A DNA stretch of 16,218 nucleotides from assembly GCA_016869335.1 (NCBI GenBank), contig VGEJ01000022.1, forward strand, positions 1 to 16,218, read 5' to 3'. Under the pieces are notes generated by a model. That model did not search any database, was not told where the DNA came from, and saw nothing but the letters and a program-made list of their open reading frames with translations. This DNA is from Alphaproteobacteria bacterium. Lineage in GTDB: Bacteria > Pseudomonadota > Alphaproteobacteria > VGEJ01. Positions 6,265 to 14,987 of the stretch are shown here, one piece after another; the first letter of the stretch is position 1; every line of letters begins with the position of its first letter. A program made the position numbers and the translations under genes.

Positions 6265-7133
6265 GTTACGCCTCGCCGGAAGCGGTAGACGACATAGTAG
6301 ACGAGGGCGACGAACACGCCGCCGCCGACGATGTTGCCGAGCGTCACCGGCACCAGGTTGGACACGAACCCGCCGAGATCGAGGTCGGCCAGCATGGCGG
6401 GCGTGAGGCCGGCCTCGGCCACCGCGCCGGCGTCCAGCGCGGCGAGCCAGCCAATCGGGATCAGGTACATGTTGGCGATCGAATGCTCGAAGCCGAGCGC
6501 GACGAAGGCGGTGATCGGGAATGCGATCGCCAGGACCTTGCTGCCGACGCTGCGGGCGGCGAAGCAGAGCCAGACGGCGAGGCAGACCAGCGTGTTGCAC
6601 AAGACTCCGCGGAAGAACGCTTCATCGAGCGGGATCGCCACCTTCGCCGCGGCGATGCCGATCGCTGTCGCGGCCAGGCCGTGATCGGCGAGGCCGAGCG
6701 TGCCGGAGAGCCAGACGAGCACCGCCGAGCCGAGCGCGCCGATCAGGTTGCCGAGGTAGATCACGCCCCAGAAGCGGGCGGGGGCGGCGAACGAGGCGCG
6801 GCCATCGACCCAGGCGAGCAGTGCCAGCATGTTTCCGGTGAACAGCTCGGCCCCGCCGACGACCACCAGCACGAGCCCGAGCGAGAAGGCGAGCCCGCCG
6901 AGGATGCGCTCCGGCCCGAACCCCAGCCCGGACCCGGTCACCGCGAGAGTGTAGAACATCGCCCCGAAGGCGATGAAGGCGCCGGCCAGGACCGACAGCA
7001 TGACCACAGCGTGGAGGGGCTGGCTGAGCTTGGTCGCGACCGCCGCTTCGACCCGCAGCGCCATCTCGGCCGGCGCGTAGTCGTCGAGCGCCTTGCGCGG
7101 GTCCGGGGCCGGGGGGAGCGGTTCGGGCGTCAT
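6261..7133 (-). CDS. Formate/nitrite transporter (FNT) family channel
   Basis: The product is 290 aa with six evident hydrophobic helices. Diagnostic motifs are GGAELFTGNMLALLAW (the FNT first signature) and FEHSIANMYLIPIGWLA, which holds the central-pore histidine (GFEHS) conserved in FocA, NirC and HSC channels. The start ATG 7133 gives a Pro-rich N-terminus; a ribosome binding site is not obvious. These inner-membrane pentamers pass formate, nitrite or hydrosulfide. No formate dehydrogenase, pyruvate formate-lyase or nitrite reductase gene is adjacent, so the substrate cannot be assigned, although the mobB/moaD cluster in the same window shows molybdenum cofactor (and hence possibly formate or nitrate enzymes) in this organism. 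Divergent from uvrB over 45 bp. Confidence 0.92.
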   Translation of the reverse strand: MTPEPLPPAPDPRKALDDYAPAEMALRVEAAVATKLSQPLHAVVMLSVLAGAFIAFGAMFYTLAVTGSGLGFGPERILGGLAFSLGLVLVVVGGAELFTGNMLALLAWVDGRASFAAPARFWGVIYLGNLIGALGSAVLVWLSGTLGLADHGLAATAIGIAAAKVAIPLDEAFFRGVLCNTLVCLAVWLCFAARSVGSKVLAIAFPITAFVALGFEHSIANMYLIPIGWLAALDAGAVAEAGLTPAMLADLDLGGFVSNLVPVTLGNIVGGGVFVALVYYVVYRFRRGVT

Positions 7134-7166
7134 CGGGCACGCCTAGAAAACCACGGCCGCGAGGGC

Positions 7167-7174
7167 ATATAAAG
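7167..7174 (+). promoter_or_regulatory. -10-like ATATAAAG element just before uvrB
   Basis: TATAAA (7168-7173) lies so close to the uvrB ATG (7179) that a start site 6-7 nt downstream would fall on the ATG itself, implying a leaderless mRNA. No good -35 is visible (CTAGAA/AGAAAA in the expected place). No alphaproteobacterial LexA box (GTTC-N7-GTTC) was seen nearby. The same element precedes uvrC. Confidence 0.4.
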
Positions 7175-7178
7175 GGCG

Positions 7179-9359
<2,181 letters not shown>

Positions 9360-9372
9360 GTGCGAGGGGAGA

Positions 9373-9576
9373 ATGAAGATCGAGACAATTGTAAGGCGGT
9401 GCGCTTTCGGAATGTCTGCCCTGTCAATCGCTCTGGCCATGATCGGGGCTCTTGGATTACCTTCAATGACATGGGACTGGTATCCGTTCGTGATTATTTC
9501 AGTTTTTCGATTTGCGTCGGTACTCGTCTGCGATCCCCGACGCAGTATTACTCGCGTCAAGACCCCATTCGGCTAA
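9373..9576 (+). CDS. Small two-helix membrane protein ORF, possibly the 5' part of a decayed gene
   Basis: The ORF is 67 aa from ATG 9373, 13 nt after the uvrB stop, with GAGGGG just upstream though closely spaced. It has two hydrophobic stretches: CAFGMSALSIALAMIGALGL and WYPFVIISVFRFASVLV, then a basic tail (DPRRSITRVKTPFG). It matches no family I recognise. Base composition is clearly lower in GC than uvrB and codon use differs. After its TAA the same frame reopens and looks protein-like, so it may be the N-terminal membrane part of a longer gene that has since acquired stops. Alternatively it is a genuine small membrane protein or chance. Confidence 0.35.
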   Translation: MKIETIVRRCAFGMSALSIALAMIGALGLPSMTWDWYPFVIISVFRFASVLVCDPRRSITRVKTPFG

Positions 9577-10034
9577 GTCAATGTCGCGGACGAGCGCGAC
9601 CCAAGCCCGTCTGACCTTACTATCGTCTCGGACACGTCTCAGAGCACCGTGTCGATGGAGGCGCCCGAGGCGTCGAGGACTGGTGCGGGAGTGCGTTCGG
9701 TCGATCTCGACCGGCTCGGTCTTTTGGTCGCTGCATTCAGAGGGCTAGGTGTTGCACTGCGAAACCGTGCCCCACCGAGGTCGAACCAGCGGCCTGGGTC
9801 AAAGAGTGCAACGAATGGCAGCGAAAGGTAGAGTTTACGCTAAGGAGCGCAGATCCCGTTGTTGGGGCGTGGTTCGCAACACTTGATGCCGTGCCGCCGC
9901 CACGAGTTCGGCTGCCCGTGAGTTGGTCTGAAGAGAATCTGGCCGCATACCGAGATCTCGATTTCATGCTTGTTAAGCTGGAGCGATTCTTGTTTCACAG
10001 GTATGTGTGCGCAAGCCGGCCACGACTGCCGTGA
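9577..10034 (+). pseudogene. Frame-broken hypothetical gene remnant in low-GC DNA
   Basis: Two protein-like stretches lie head to tail in different frames. Frame A (9577 to ~9755) reads VNVADERDPSPSDLTIVSD and onward to VDLDRLGLLVAAFRGLG. Frame B (~9753 to the TGA at 10032-10034) reads TEVEPAAWVKECNEWQRKVE, FTLRSADPVVGAWFATLDAV, then LPVSWSEENLAAYRDLDFML and KLERFLFHR. Frame B has no start codon near its beginning, and its amino acid balance (Trp, Glu, Phe, Asp) is unlike the Arg/Pro/Ala shadows of this genome. A single-base slip near 9750-9765 would join the two. I do not recognise the family. From 10035 to 10089 nothing further is seen. Confidence 0.45.
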
Positions 10035-10089
10035 TCGGCACGAATGCTTCCGAACGGAAAAGTGGACGCCTACGAGCAAAGGCGCAGAA

Positions 10090-10614
10090 CTAGCTCACTG
10101 GCGCGCCTATAGGCGCGGCGGCTTCGCGGAGGGCGGTGAGGAGGTCGGACCACCACAGGCCCAGCATGCGGATGAAGGCCGCGGTCGCGAGGCCGTGGCG
10201 CGCCGGGTGGTCGGGGCGGATGCGGCTCCAGCCGCGGTAAGTGAGGAAGGTGCCGCCGGCGCGGGGCTCGAAGCGCACCTCGACCTCGGTCGTCTCGGTC
10301 GGCGCGAAGTTGACTGCGCGCCAGGCGAAGGCGAGCCGGGTCGGCGGCTCCCACAAGGTGACACGGCCGGTCTCGACGACGTGCGTCCCCTCCGGCGTCT
10401 CGAACGATTCGAACAGCCGCCCGCCGACACCCGCTTCGAGGCGGATGAAGCCGCGCCGGGCGCCGCCGTGCCGGGCGCCGGCGATGCGGTACTTGAGCCC
10501 GCGCCGCCACCAGCGGTCGATCTCCTCGGTGAACAGGCGGAAGGCGGCGGCGGGCTCGAGCGCCACCTGGACGGAGACCCGGACTTGGTCGCCGGCGATG
10601 GCTGGCTCGCTCAC
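10090..10614 (-). CDS. SRPBCC (AHSA1/START-like) domain protein
   Basis: The product is 174 aa from GTG 10614, which forms a GTGA overlap with the ArsR gene stop. The sequence fits the Aha1/SRPBCC hydrophobic-pocket fold: RVSVQVALEPAAAFRLFTEE at the first strand and helix, DRWWRRGLKYR, LWEPPTRLAFAWRAV (the typical W-P-x-R-L-x-F-x-W strand), ETTEVEVRFEPRAGGTFLTY and a closing amphipathic helix (GLWWSDLLTALREAA). SRPBCC proteins bind small hydrophobic ligands; ArsR-SRPBCC operons are common, and the SRPBCC partner often has no known substrate. Last gene of the VOC-ArsR-SRPBCC operon. No terminator is visible downstream. Confidence 0.85.
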   Translation of the reverse strand: MSEPAIAGDQVRVSVQVALEPAAAFRLFTEEIDRWWRRGLKYRIAGARHGGARRGFIRLEAGVGGRLFESFETPEGTHVVETGRVTLWEPPTRLAFAWRAVNFAPTETTEVEVRFEPRAGGTFLTYRGWSRIRPDHPARHGLATAAFIRMLGLWWSDLLTALREAAAPIGAPVS

Positions 10615-10943
10615 GGGGTACCCCGAGGCTCCTCGGCGTGGGCCTTGAACGCGCCGAGCTGATCCGCCCAGAACGCGCCGACCTCGGCGAGCCACACCTG
10701 GAGCTCATCGAACGGCTCGCGCCGCAGATGGTAGACCCGCGCGCGCGCGTCCTCGGCCTGGATCTCTTCCAACACCAGCCCGGCCCGGCGCAGCACTCGC
10801 AAGTGGCGGCTCGTCGCCGGGCGGTCGAGCGCGAGCGCCGCCGCGATGGCACTCGGCCGGCGCGGGGCCACGCGCAAGAGCTCGATCACGCCCCGCCGCG
10901 CCGGATCGGCCAACGCGGCGAGCGTGGCATCGAGCCCGCTCAC
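10611..10943 (-). CDS. ArsR-family winged-helix transcriptional regulator
   Basis: The product is 110 aa from GTG 10943 (GTGA overlap with the VOC gene stop); a longer frame upstream is antisense noise over the VOC gene. The ArsR layout is clear: LAALADPARRGVIELLRV, the recognition helix in AIAAALALDRPATSRHLRVL, then RRAGLVLEEIQAEDARARVYHL as the wing. It lacks the ELCVCDL metal motif of metal sensors and has no cysteines, so it is the metal-independent type usually paired with SRPBCC proteins. It probably represses its own operon at the AT-rich inverted repeat at 11420-11448 (inference). Confidence 0.88.
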   Translation of the reverse strand: MSGLDATLAALADPARRGVIELLRVAPRRPSAIAAALALDRPATSRHLRVLRRAGLVLEEIQAEDARARVYHLRREPFDELQVWLAEVGAFWADQLGAFKAHAEEPRGTP

Positions 10944-11392
10944 GGCCGCGCCGGTTCGCGCACGCGGTGCATGAACCACCAGTGGTGGCCCTCGGGATCG
11001 ATCGCCTCGTAGGTGCGGTCGGCCCAATAGTCCGCGCCGTAGTCGTGGGTCTCCGGTTCCTGCGCTATCTGCGCGCCGGCGGCGCGGGCGTGGGCGCAGT
11101 GGGCATCGAGGTCATCGACGTAGACGCAGAGGCTCTGGGTGTTGGCGCCGCCCAGCACGCGCGGGCTGCGGCACTGCTGGCGCGGCCGCGGCGCGGACTC
11201 GCCGCTCGGGCCGACCATGATCAGGCCCTCGCCGTATTCGAGCTCGGAGTGCTCGATGCGGTCGCCCTCACCCTCGACCTTGAGGCGCACCGTGAAACCG
11301 AAGGCCCGGCACAACCAGTCGATCGCGCTGCCAGCATCCTCGTAGAACACCGCGGATGCGATCCGCGGCCAGCCCGCCGGTGTCGGCTTCAT
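10940..11392 (-). CDS. VOC-family (glyoxalase/bleomycin-resistance fold) protein
   Basis: The product is 150 aa from ATG 11392 with GGAG seven nt upstream. It begins MKPTPAGWPRIASAVFYEDAG and continues AIDWLCRAFGFTVRLKV, the standard first beta-alpha unit; later come HSELEYGEGLIMVGP, LCVYVDDLDAHCAHARAAGA and the closing YEAIDPEGHHWWFMHRV, where the acidic and His residues that ligate metal in VOC enzymes fall. This subtype (single-chain, PhnB/YdeE-like) includes lyases, isomerases and binding proteins; the substrate is not predictable. First gene of the operon with ArsR and SRPBCC, which suggests a small-molecule-responsive detoxification or metabolite role. Confidence 0.85.
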   Translation of the reverse strand: MKPTPAGWPRIASAVFYEDAGSAIDWLCRAFGFTVRLKVEGEGDRIEHSELEYGEGLIMVGPSGESAPRPRQQCRSPRVLGGANTQSLCVYVDDLDAHCAHARAAGAQIAQEPETHDYGADYWADRTYEAIDPEGHHWWFMHRVREPARP

Positions 11393-11419
11393 CGGTCACT
11401 CCGTTTATGTGGCATTCTC

Positions 11420-11448
11420 CATAATCATTATAATACTAGATAATTATG
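11420..11448. promoter_or_regulatory. AT-rich inverted-repeat operator with bidirectional -10 element
   Basis: Arms CATAAT (11420-11425) and ATTATG (11443-11448) are perfect inverted repeats around the palindrome ATTATAAT (11427-11434). That palindrome contains a consensus TATAAT -10 on both strands (plus 11429-11434, minus 11432-11427). The run 11420-11447 is about 85% A+T inside a ~70% GC genome. It lies 28 bp before the VOC ATG, an ideal place for ArsR autoregulation of the VOC-ArsR-SRPBCC operon. Clear -35 elements are not seen on either side. Confidence 0.55.
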
Positions 11449-11479
11449 AGCCACCACTGACATGGATTGCTGCGCGCGT

Positions 11480-11508
11480 TTGGTCACCGCGGCGGCCGAC
11501 GCTATGCT
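11480..11508 (+). promoter_or_regulatory. Possible promoter of the SDR-folB operon
   Basis: TTGGTC (11480-11485) and TATGCT (11503-11508) are separated by exactly 17 nt, placing transcription start near 11514. That fits translation from GTG 11537 rather than the upstream ATG at 11462 and leaves a GGAGG at 11514-11519 within a short leader. Weak -35, moderate -10. Confidence 0.4.
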
Positions 11509-11536
11509 CGGGACGGAGGGGCAGCGCGAGACCGGC

Positions 11537-12307
11537 GTGAACGAGCAAACGCGTAGCGAGACGGCCCTGGTCACTGGGGCGGCACACCGCATCGGGCGGA
11601 CGATCGCGCTCGACCTCGGCCGTCGCGGTTATCGCGTCGCCGTGCATTACAACCGCTCACGCGCCGCGGCCGAGGCGGTGGCCGAAGCGATCTGCACTGC
11701 GGGCGGCGCCGCCATCACGGTGGCCGCCGACCTCGGCAACGAATCCGACGTCCGGGGCCTGATCGGCGGCACAGCAGCACTCGGACCGCTCACGTGCCTC
11801 ATCAACAACGCCTCGGAGTTCGAATACGACGACCTCGTCACGGCCACTCGCGCGAGCTGGGACCGCCACATCGAGGCCAACCTGCGCGCCCCTTTCGTCC
11901 TCACCCAGGCCTTCGCGCAGCAGCTCCCACCCGACCGCGCCGGCAATGTGATCAACCTGATCGATCAGTGCGTGTGGAACCTGACGCCGACGTTCGTCTC
12001 CTATACGGTGAGCAAGGCCGGGCTGTGGACCCTAACCCGGACGCTTGCCCTGGCGCTGGCGCCGCGGGTGCGTGTCAACGCCATCGGGCCGGGACCGACC
12101 CTGCCGAGCGCGCGCCAGAGCCCTGAGGCGTTCGCCCGCCAGCGAGCCGCGGTGCCGCTCCGCCGCGGCGCCAGCCCCGAGGAGATCGCCGACGCGGTGC
12201 GCTTCATCCTGGCCGCGCCGGCGCTCACCGGCCAGATGATCGCGCTCGATGGCGGCCAGCACCTCGTGCCCGGGGCCGGGGCGGCCGATGCGGGAGGCCC
12301 GCCATGA
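11537..12307 (+). CDS. Pteridine reductase-like short-chain dehydrogenase (PTR1/FolM type)
   Basis: The product is 256 aa from GTG 11537; an ATG at 11462 is possible but would precede the promoter proposed at 11480-11508. The cofactor loop is TGAAHRIG, the TGxxxRxG form typical of NADPH-dependent pteridine reductases rather than the classical TGxxxGxG. The catalytic region has Asp143, Tyr156 and Lys160 (NLIDQCVWNLTPTFVSYTVSK), reproducing the Asp-13-Tyr-4-Lys spacing of Leishmania PTR1 (Asp181, Tyr194, Lys198), where Asp replaces the usual SDR Ser. It ends with LTGQMIALDGGQHL. Its ATGA overlap with folB places it in pterin/folate metabolism: likely reduction of dihydromonapterin, dihydrobiopterin or dihydrofolate. 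Exact substrate is inferred. Confidence 0.85.
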   Translation: MNEQTRSETALVTGAAHRIGRTIALDLGRRGYRVAVHYNRSRAAAEAVAEAICTAGGAAITVAADLGNESDVRGLIGGTAALGPLTCLINNASEFEYDDLVTATRASWDRHIEANLRAPFVLTQAFAQQLPPDRAGNVINLIDQCVWNLTPTFVSYTVSKAGLWTLTRTLALALAPRVRVNAIGPGPTLPSARQSPEAFARQRAAVPLRRGASPEEIADAVRFILAAPALTGQMIALDGGQHLVPGAGAADAGGPP

Positions 12308-12681
12308 GCACGGCAGTGCGGCGCGTGTTCGTCCGCGACCTCGTGCTCGGCGCCAATATCGGCGTCTACAACTTCGAGAAGCGCGGCGCCCAGCCGATCC
12401 GGGTCAACATCGAGCTCGTCGTGGCGGACACGCCGATCGACGACGACGATGTCCGCAGCGTCGTCGATTACGGCCGCATCGTCGCCGCCGTGCACGCCAT
12501 CGTCGGGGGTGGCCACATCAATCTGGTGGAGACGCTGGCCGAGCGGATCGCGGTGAGTTGCCTCGGCGACACCAGGGTCCACACGGCGCGCGTTCGGGTT
12601 GAGAAACTCAACGTCGTGCCGGAAGCACGCGGCGTCGGTGTGGAACTCGAACGAAGCCAGCCTGTCAAGCCCAAAGACTGA
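12304..12681 (+). CDS. folB: Dihydroneopterin aldolase
   Basis: The product is 125 aa. The ATG overlaps the SDR stop (ATGA), so the pair is translationally coupled. FolB converts 7,8-dihydroneopterin to 6-hydroxymethyl-dihydropterin and glycolaldehyde in folate synthesis and can epimerise at C2'. Recognisable segments are FVRDLVLGANIGVYNFEKRG with Glu25 (equivalent of the active-site Glu22), VVDYGRIVAAVHAIV, GHINLVETLAERIA with the pterin-anchoring Glu77, and ARVRVEKLNVVP with the catalytic Lys101. Length is normal for the family (~120). A terminator-like hairpin follows, ending the two-gene operon. No folE, folK or folP is in view. Confidence 0.93.
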   Translation: MSTAVRRVFVRDLVLGANIGVYNFEKRGAQPIRVNIELVVADTPIDDDDVRSVVDYGRIVAAVHAIVGGGHINLVETLAERIAVSCLGDTRVHTARVRVEKLNVVPEARGVGVELERSQPVKPKD

Positions 12682-12687
12682 GTGGTT

Positions 12688-12713
12688 CGGCGCTCGTCGT
12701 CGGCGCCGGTTTT
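12688..12713 (+). terminator. Rho-independent terminator-like hairpin after folB
   Basis: The stem CGGCGC (12688-12693) pairs with GCGCCG (12703-12708) across a 9-nt loop, followed by G and four T (12710-12713). It begins 7 nt after the folB stop. The T-run is short, so efficiency is uncertain. Confidence 0.5.
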
Positions 12714-12911
12714 GTGCACAGGCCGGGATCGGTCGGGACGGCGCCAGCGGGCGGCCGCCGAAAATGGCAGAAATCAGGCGATTGTATGACCGCGCTCTGA
12801 TTGTTCTTTCTATTTCAGTGCATTAGCGATAATGCCCAAGAACTAAGCAGCCAAGGGAAGCGCGCGGATTCCTTGACTTGAGATATCCGCCGCGGGCGTT
12901 TGCCCACAGAG

Positions 12912-12934
12912 TTATCCGCAGGTTTCGTGGATAA
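12912..12934. other. Two convergent DnaA-box-like 9-mers
   Basis: TTATCCGCA (12912-12920) and CGTGGATAA (12926-12934, i.e. TTATCCACG on the other strand) each differ from the consensus DnaA box TTATCCACA at one position and face each other across 5 nt. They lie in the 375-bp gap between folB and uvrC (12682-13056), which also holds a lower-GC patch around 12795-12850 with a GATAAT -10-like hexamer (12828-12833). No larger origin structure is seen. Confidence 0.35.
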
Positions 12935-13021
12935 GGTTACAGGCGCGTGACGACCTTGGCCTGGCCGGGCATCGCAATGGCATCATGCCGAGTTTGCACG
13001 TATCGCGCGATGAGCGGCGCG

Positions 13022-13053
13022 TTGACGCCACGCGCCGCGCCAGCGATATAAAG
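13022..13053 (+). promoter_or_regulatory. Probable uvrC promoter
   Basis: TTGACG (13022-13027) is followed by GATATA after 17 nt (13045-13050), or TATAAA after 19 nt (13047-13052), within the same ATATAAAG octamer seen before uvrB. The expected start site coincides with GTG 13057, supporting a leaderless uvrC transcript and that start codon. Confidence 0.45.
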
Positions 13054-13056
13054 CAC

Positions 13057-14955
13057 GTGGTGGAGCCCGAGAGTGCGGTCGTACGGGCGGCCGGCGCCGC
13101 GCTCGCGCCGCCGGCTCGGCTCGGCGCCACCGTGATCCGCGAGCAGCTCAACAAGCTGCCTGGCAAGCCCGGCGTCTACCGCATGCTCGACGCCAGGGGC
13201 CAGGTCCTCTACGTCGGCAAGGCCAAGAATCTGCGCAAGCGGGTCGCGAGCTATGCCAGGTCGCCGCTTCCGTCGGCGCGCACCGCGCGCATGGTCGCGC
13301 AAACGGCGGCGATCGAGGTCATCACCACGCACACCGAGGTCGAGGCGATGCTGCTCGAGTCCAACCTCATCAAGAAGCTCAAGCCGCGCTTTAATATCGG
13401 GCTGCGGGACGACAAGTCCCTCCCCTACATCTTGATCGCCCGCGACCACGCGTGGCCACATCTGGTGAAGCACCGTGGTGCCCGCGCGCGCCGTGGCGAG
13501 TACTTCGGGCCGTTCGCCTCGGCCGGCGCGGTCAACGCCACCCTCAACGCGCTGCAGCGCGCGTTCCCGCTGCGCACCTGCACCGATGCGGTGTTTGCCG
13601 CCCGCACCCGGCCTTGCCTGCAGTATCAGATTCGGCGTTGCACCGCGCCGTGTGTCGGGCGCATCAACCAGACCGCCTACGATGCGATTGTCGACGAAGC
13701 GCGCCGCTTCCTGACCGGCAAGACCCACGAGGTTCAGCAGCAGCTCTCCGGCCACATGTCGAGCGCGAGTGCCGCGCGCGATTACGAGACGGCCGCCGTC
13801 TATCGCGACCGTATCCGCGCGCTGACGCAGATCCAGGCGCACCAGGACATCAACGTGCGCCATCTCGAAGAGGCCGATGTCATCGCCGCCTACCAGCGCG
13901 CCGGGCAGACCTGTGTGCAGGTGTTCTTCTTCCGCTCCGGCCAGAACTACGGCAATCGCGCCTACTATCCTGCGCATACCGACCAAGCCGAGGCGGGCGA
14001 GGTGCTGACCGCCTTCCTGGGCCAGTTCTATGCCGCGATTCGGCCACCGCGCCTCGTCCTGGTGAGTCATGAGCCGGCTGAACGCGGGCTGATCGAGGAG
14101 GCGCTGAGCGTGCGCGCCGAGCGCCGCGTCCGCTTGCGCAATCCGCGCCGCGGCGCCAAGTACGGGCTGATCGCCCGCGCGATCGTCAATGCACGCGAGG
14201 CGCTCGAACGCCGCCTCGCCGAGGCCGCCTCGCAGAACCAGCTGCTCGAGGGCACCCGTGCCGCCTTCGGGCTCGCCAACGCGCCGCAGCGGATCGAGGT
14301 CTACGACAACAGCCACATCTCCGGCCGGCACCCCGTCGGCTGCATGATCGTGGCCGGCCCGGAGGGCTTCATGAAGCGGCACTATCGGCGCTTCACGATC
14401 CGGGGCGCCGCCGCGCCGGGCGATGACTACGCAATGATGCGCGAGGTGCTGACCCGCCGGTTCAGTCGCCTCCGGCGCGAGGACCCAGAGCGCGACAAGG
14501 GAACGTGGCCCGACCTCGTGCTCCTCGATGGCGGCAGCGGACAACTCAGCGTGGCGCGCGAGGTGCTGCAAGCGCTCGGGATCGCGGACGTGCCGCTGGT
14601 CGGCATCGCCAAGGGGCCGGACCGGGACGCCGGACGCGAGCATTTCCACATCGCTGGGCGTTCCGTGTTCCAGCTTCCGGAACGCGATCCGGTCCTCTAC
14701 TTCCTGCAGCGGCTGCGCGATGAAGCGCATCGCTTCGCCATCGGCGGCCATCGCGCCAAGCGCGCCCGCGTCGCGGTCACCTCGACCCTCGACGAGGTGG
14801 CGGGCGTGGGCAGCAAGCGCAAGCGCGCGCTCCTCCACCACTTCGGCTCGGCCAGCGCCGTGAGCGCGGCGGGGCTTGCCGACCTCGAGGCGGTTCCCGG
14901 CATCAATCGCCGGGTGGCGCAGCGGATCTACGAGCATTTCCACGCCGAGGCGTGA
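13057..14955 (+). CDS. uvrC: Excinuclease ABC subunit UvrC
   Basis: The product is 632 aa from GTG 13057. ATG 12985 (24 residues longer) and GTG 13132 are alternatives; none has a Shine-Dalgarno, and 13057 was preferred because of the promoter-like element directly before it. Domains: GIY-YIG nuclease for the 3' incision (KPGVYRML...VLYVGKAKNLRKRV, ~37-64); four cysteines at about 175, 187, 195 and 199 with C-x11-C-x7-C-x3-C spacing, matching the Fe-S ligands of E. coli UvrC; a UVR motif (~225-255) that meets UvrB; the RNase H-like 5' incision domain (IEVYDNSHISG, ~412, and LVLLDGGSGQL); and a C-terminal (HhH)2 region (VAGVGSKRKRALLHHFG, VPGINRRVAQRIYEHF). Complete and apparently functional. 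Confidence 0.97.
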   Translation: MVEPESAVVRAAGAALAPPARLGATVIREQLNKLPGKPGVYRMLDARGQVLYVGKAKNLRKRVASYARSPLPSARTARMVAQTAAIEVITTHTEVEAMLLESNLIKKLKPRFNIGLRDDKSLPYILIARDHAWPHLVKHRGARARRGEYFGPFASAGAVNATLNALQRAFPLRTCTDAVFAARTRPCLQYQIRRCTAPCVGRINQTAYDAIVDEARRFLTGKTHEVQQQLSGHMSSASAARDYETAAVYRDRIRALTQIQAHQDINVRHLEEADVIAAYQRAGQTCVQVFFFRSGQNYGNRAYYPAHTDQAEAGEVLTAFLGQFYAAIRPPRLVLVSHEPAERGLIEEALSVRAERRVRLRNPRRGAKYGLIARAIVNAREALERRLAEAASQNQLLEGTRAAFGLANAPQRIEVYDNSHISGRHPVGCMIVAGPEGFMKRHYRRFTIRGAAAPGDDYAMMREVLTRRFSRLRREDPERDKGTWPDLVLLDGGSGQLSVAREVLQALGIADVPLVGIAKGPDRDAGREHFHIAGRSVFQLPERDPVLYFLQRLRDEAHRFAIGGHRAKRARVAVTSTLDEVAGVGSKRKRALLHHFGSASAVSAAGLADLEAVPGINRRVAQRIYEHFHAEA

Positions 14956-14961
14956 GGGTGG

Positions 14962-14967
14962 TATAGT
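14962..14967 (+). promoter_or_regulatory. Possible -10 element for pgsA
   Basis: TATAGT sits 6 nt after the uvrC stop and 20 nt before the pgsA ATG. No matching -35 is evident, so pgsA may also be read from the uvrC promoter. Confidence 0.3.
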
Positions 14968-14987
14968 GTGGCCCGGCCGCCGCCCGC

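Noticed and set aside
9649..9831. Separate 60-aa gene starting at GTG 9649
   Set aside because: The frame is already protein-like before this codon (from 9577) and there is no ribosome binding site; it is better read as part of the broken gene 9577-10034.
10102..10117. Perfect 16-bp palindrome CGCGCCTATAGGCGCG
   Set aside because: It lies inside the last codons of the SRPBCC gene, is built from common GC-rich words, lacks a T-run for termination and has no partner copy in the window.
12900..12940. Chromosomal or plasmid replication origin
   Set aside because: Only two imperfect boxes, no iterons, no AT-rich unwinding element of useful length, and the surrounding genes (folB, uvrC) are not origin neighbours.
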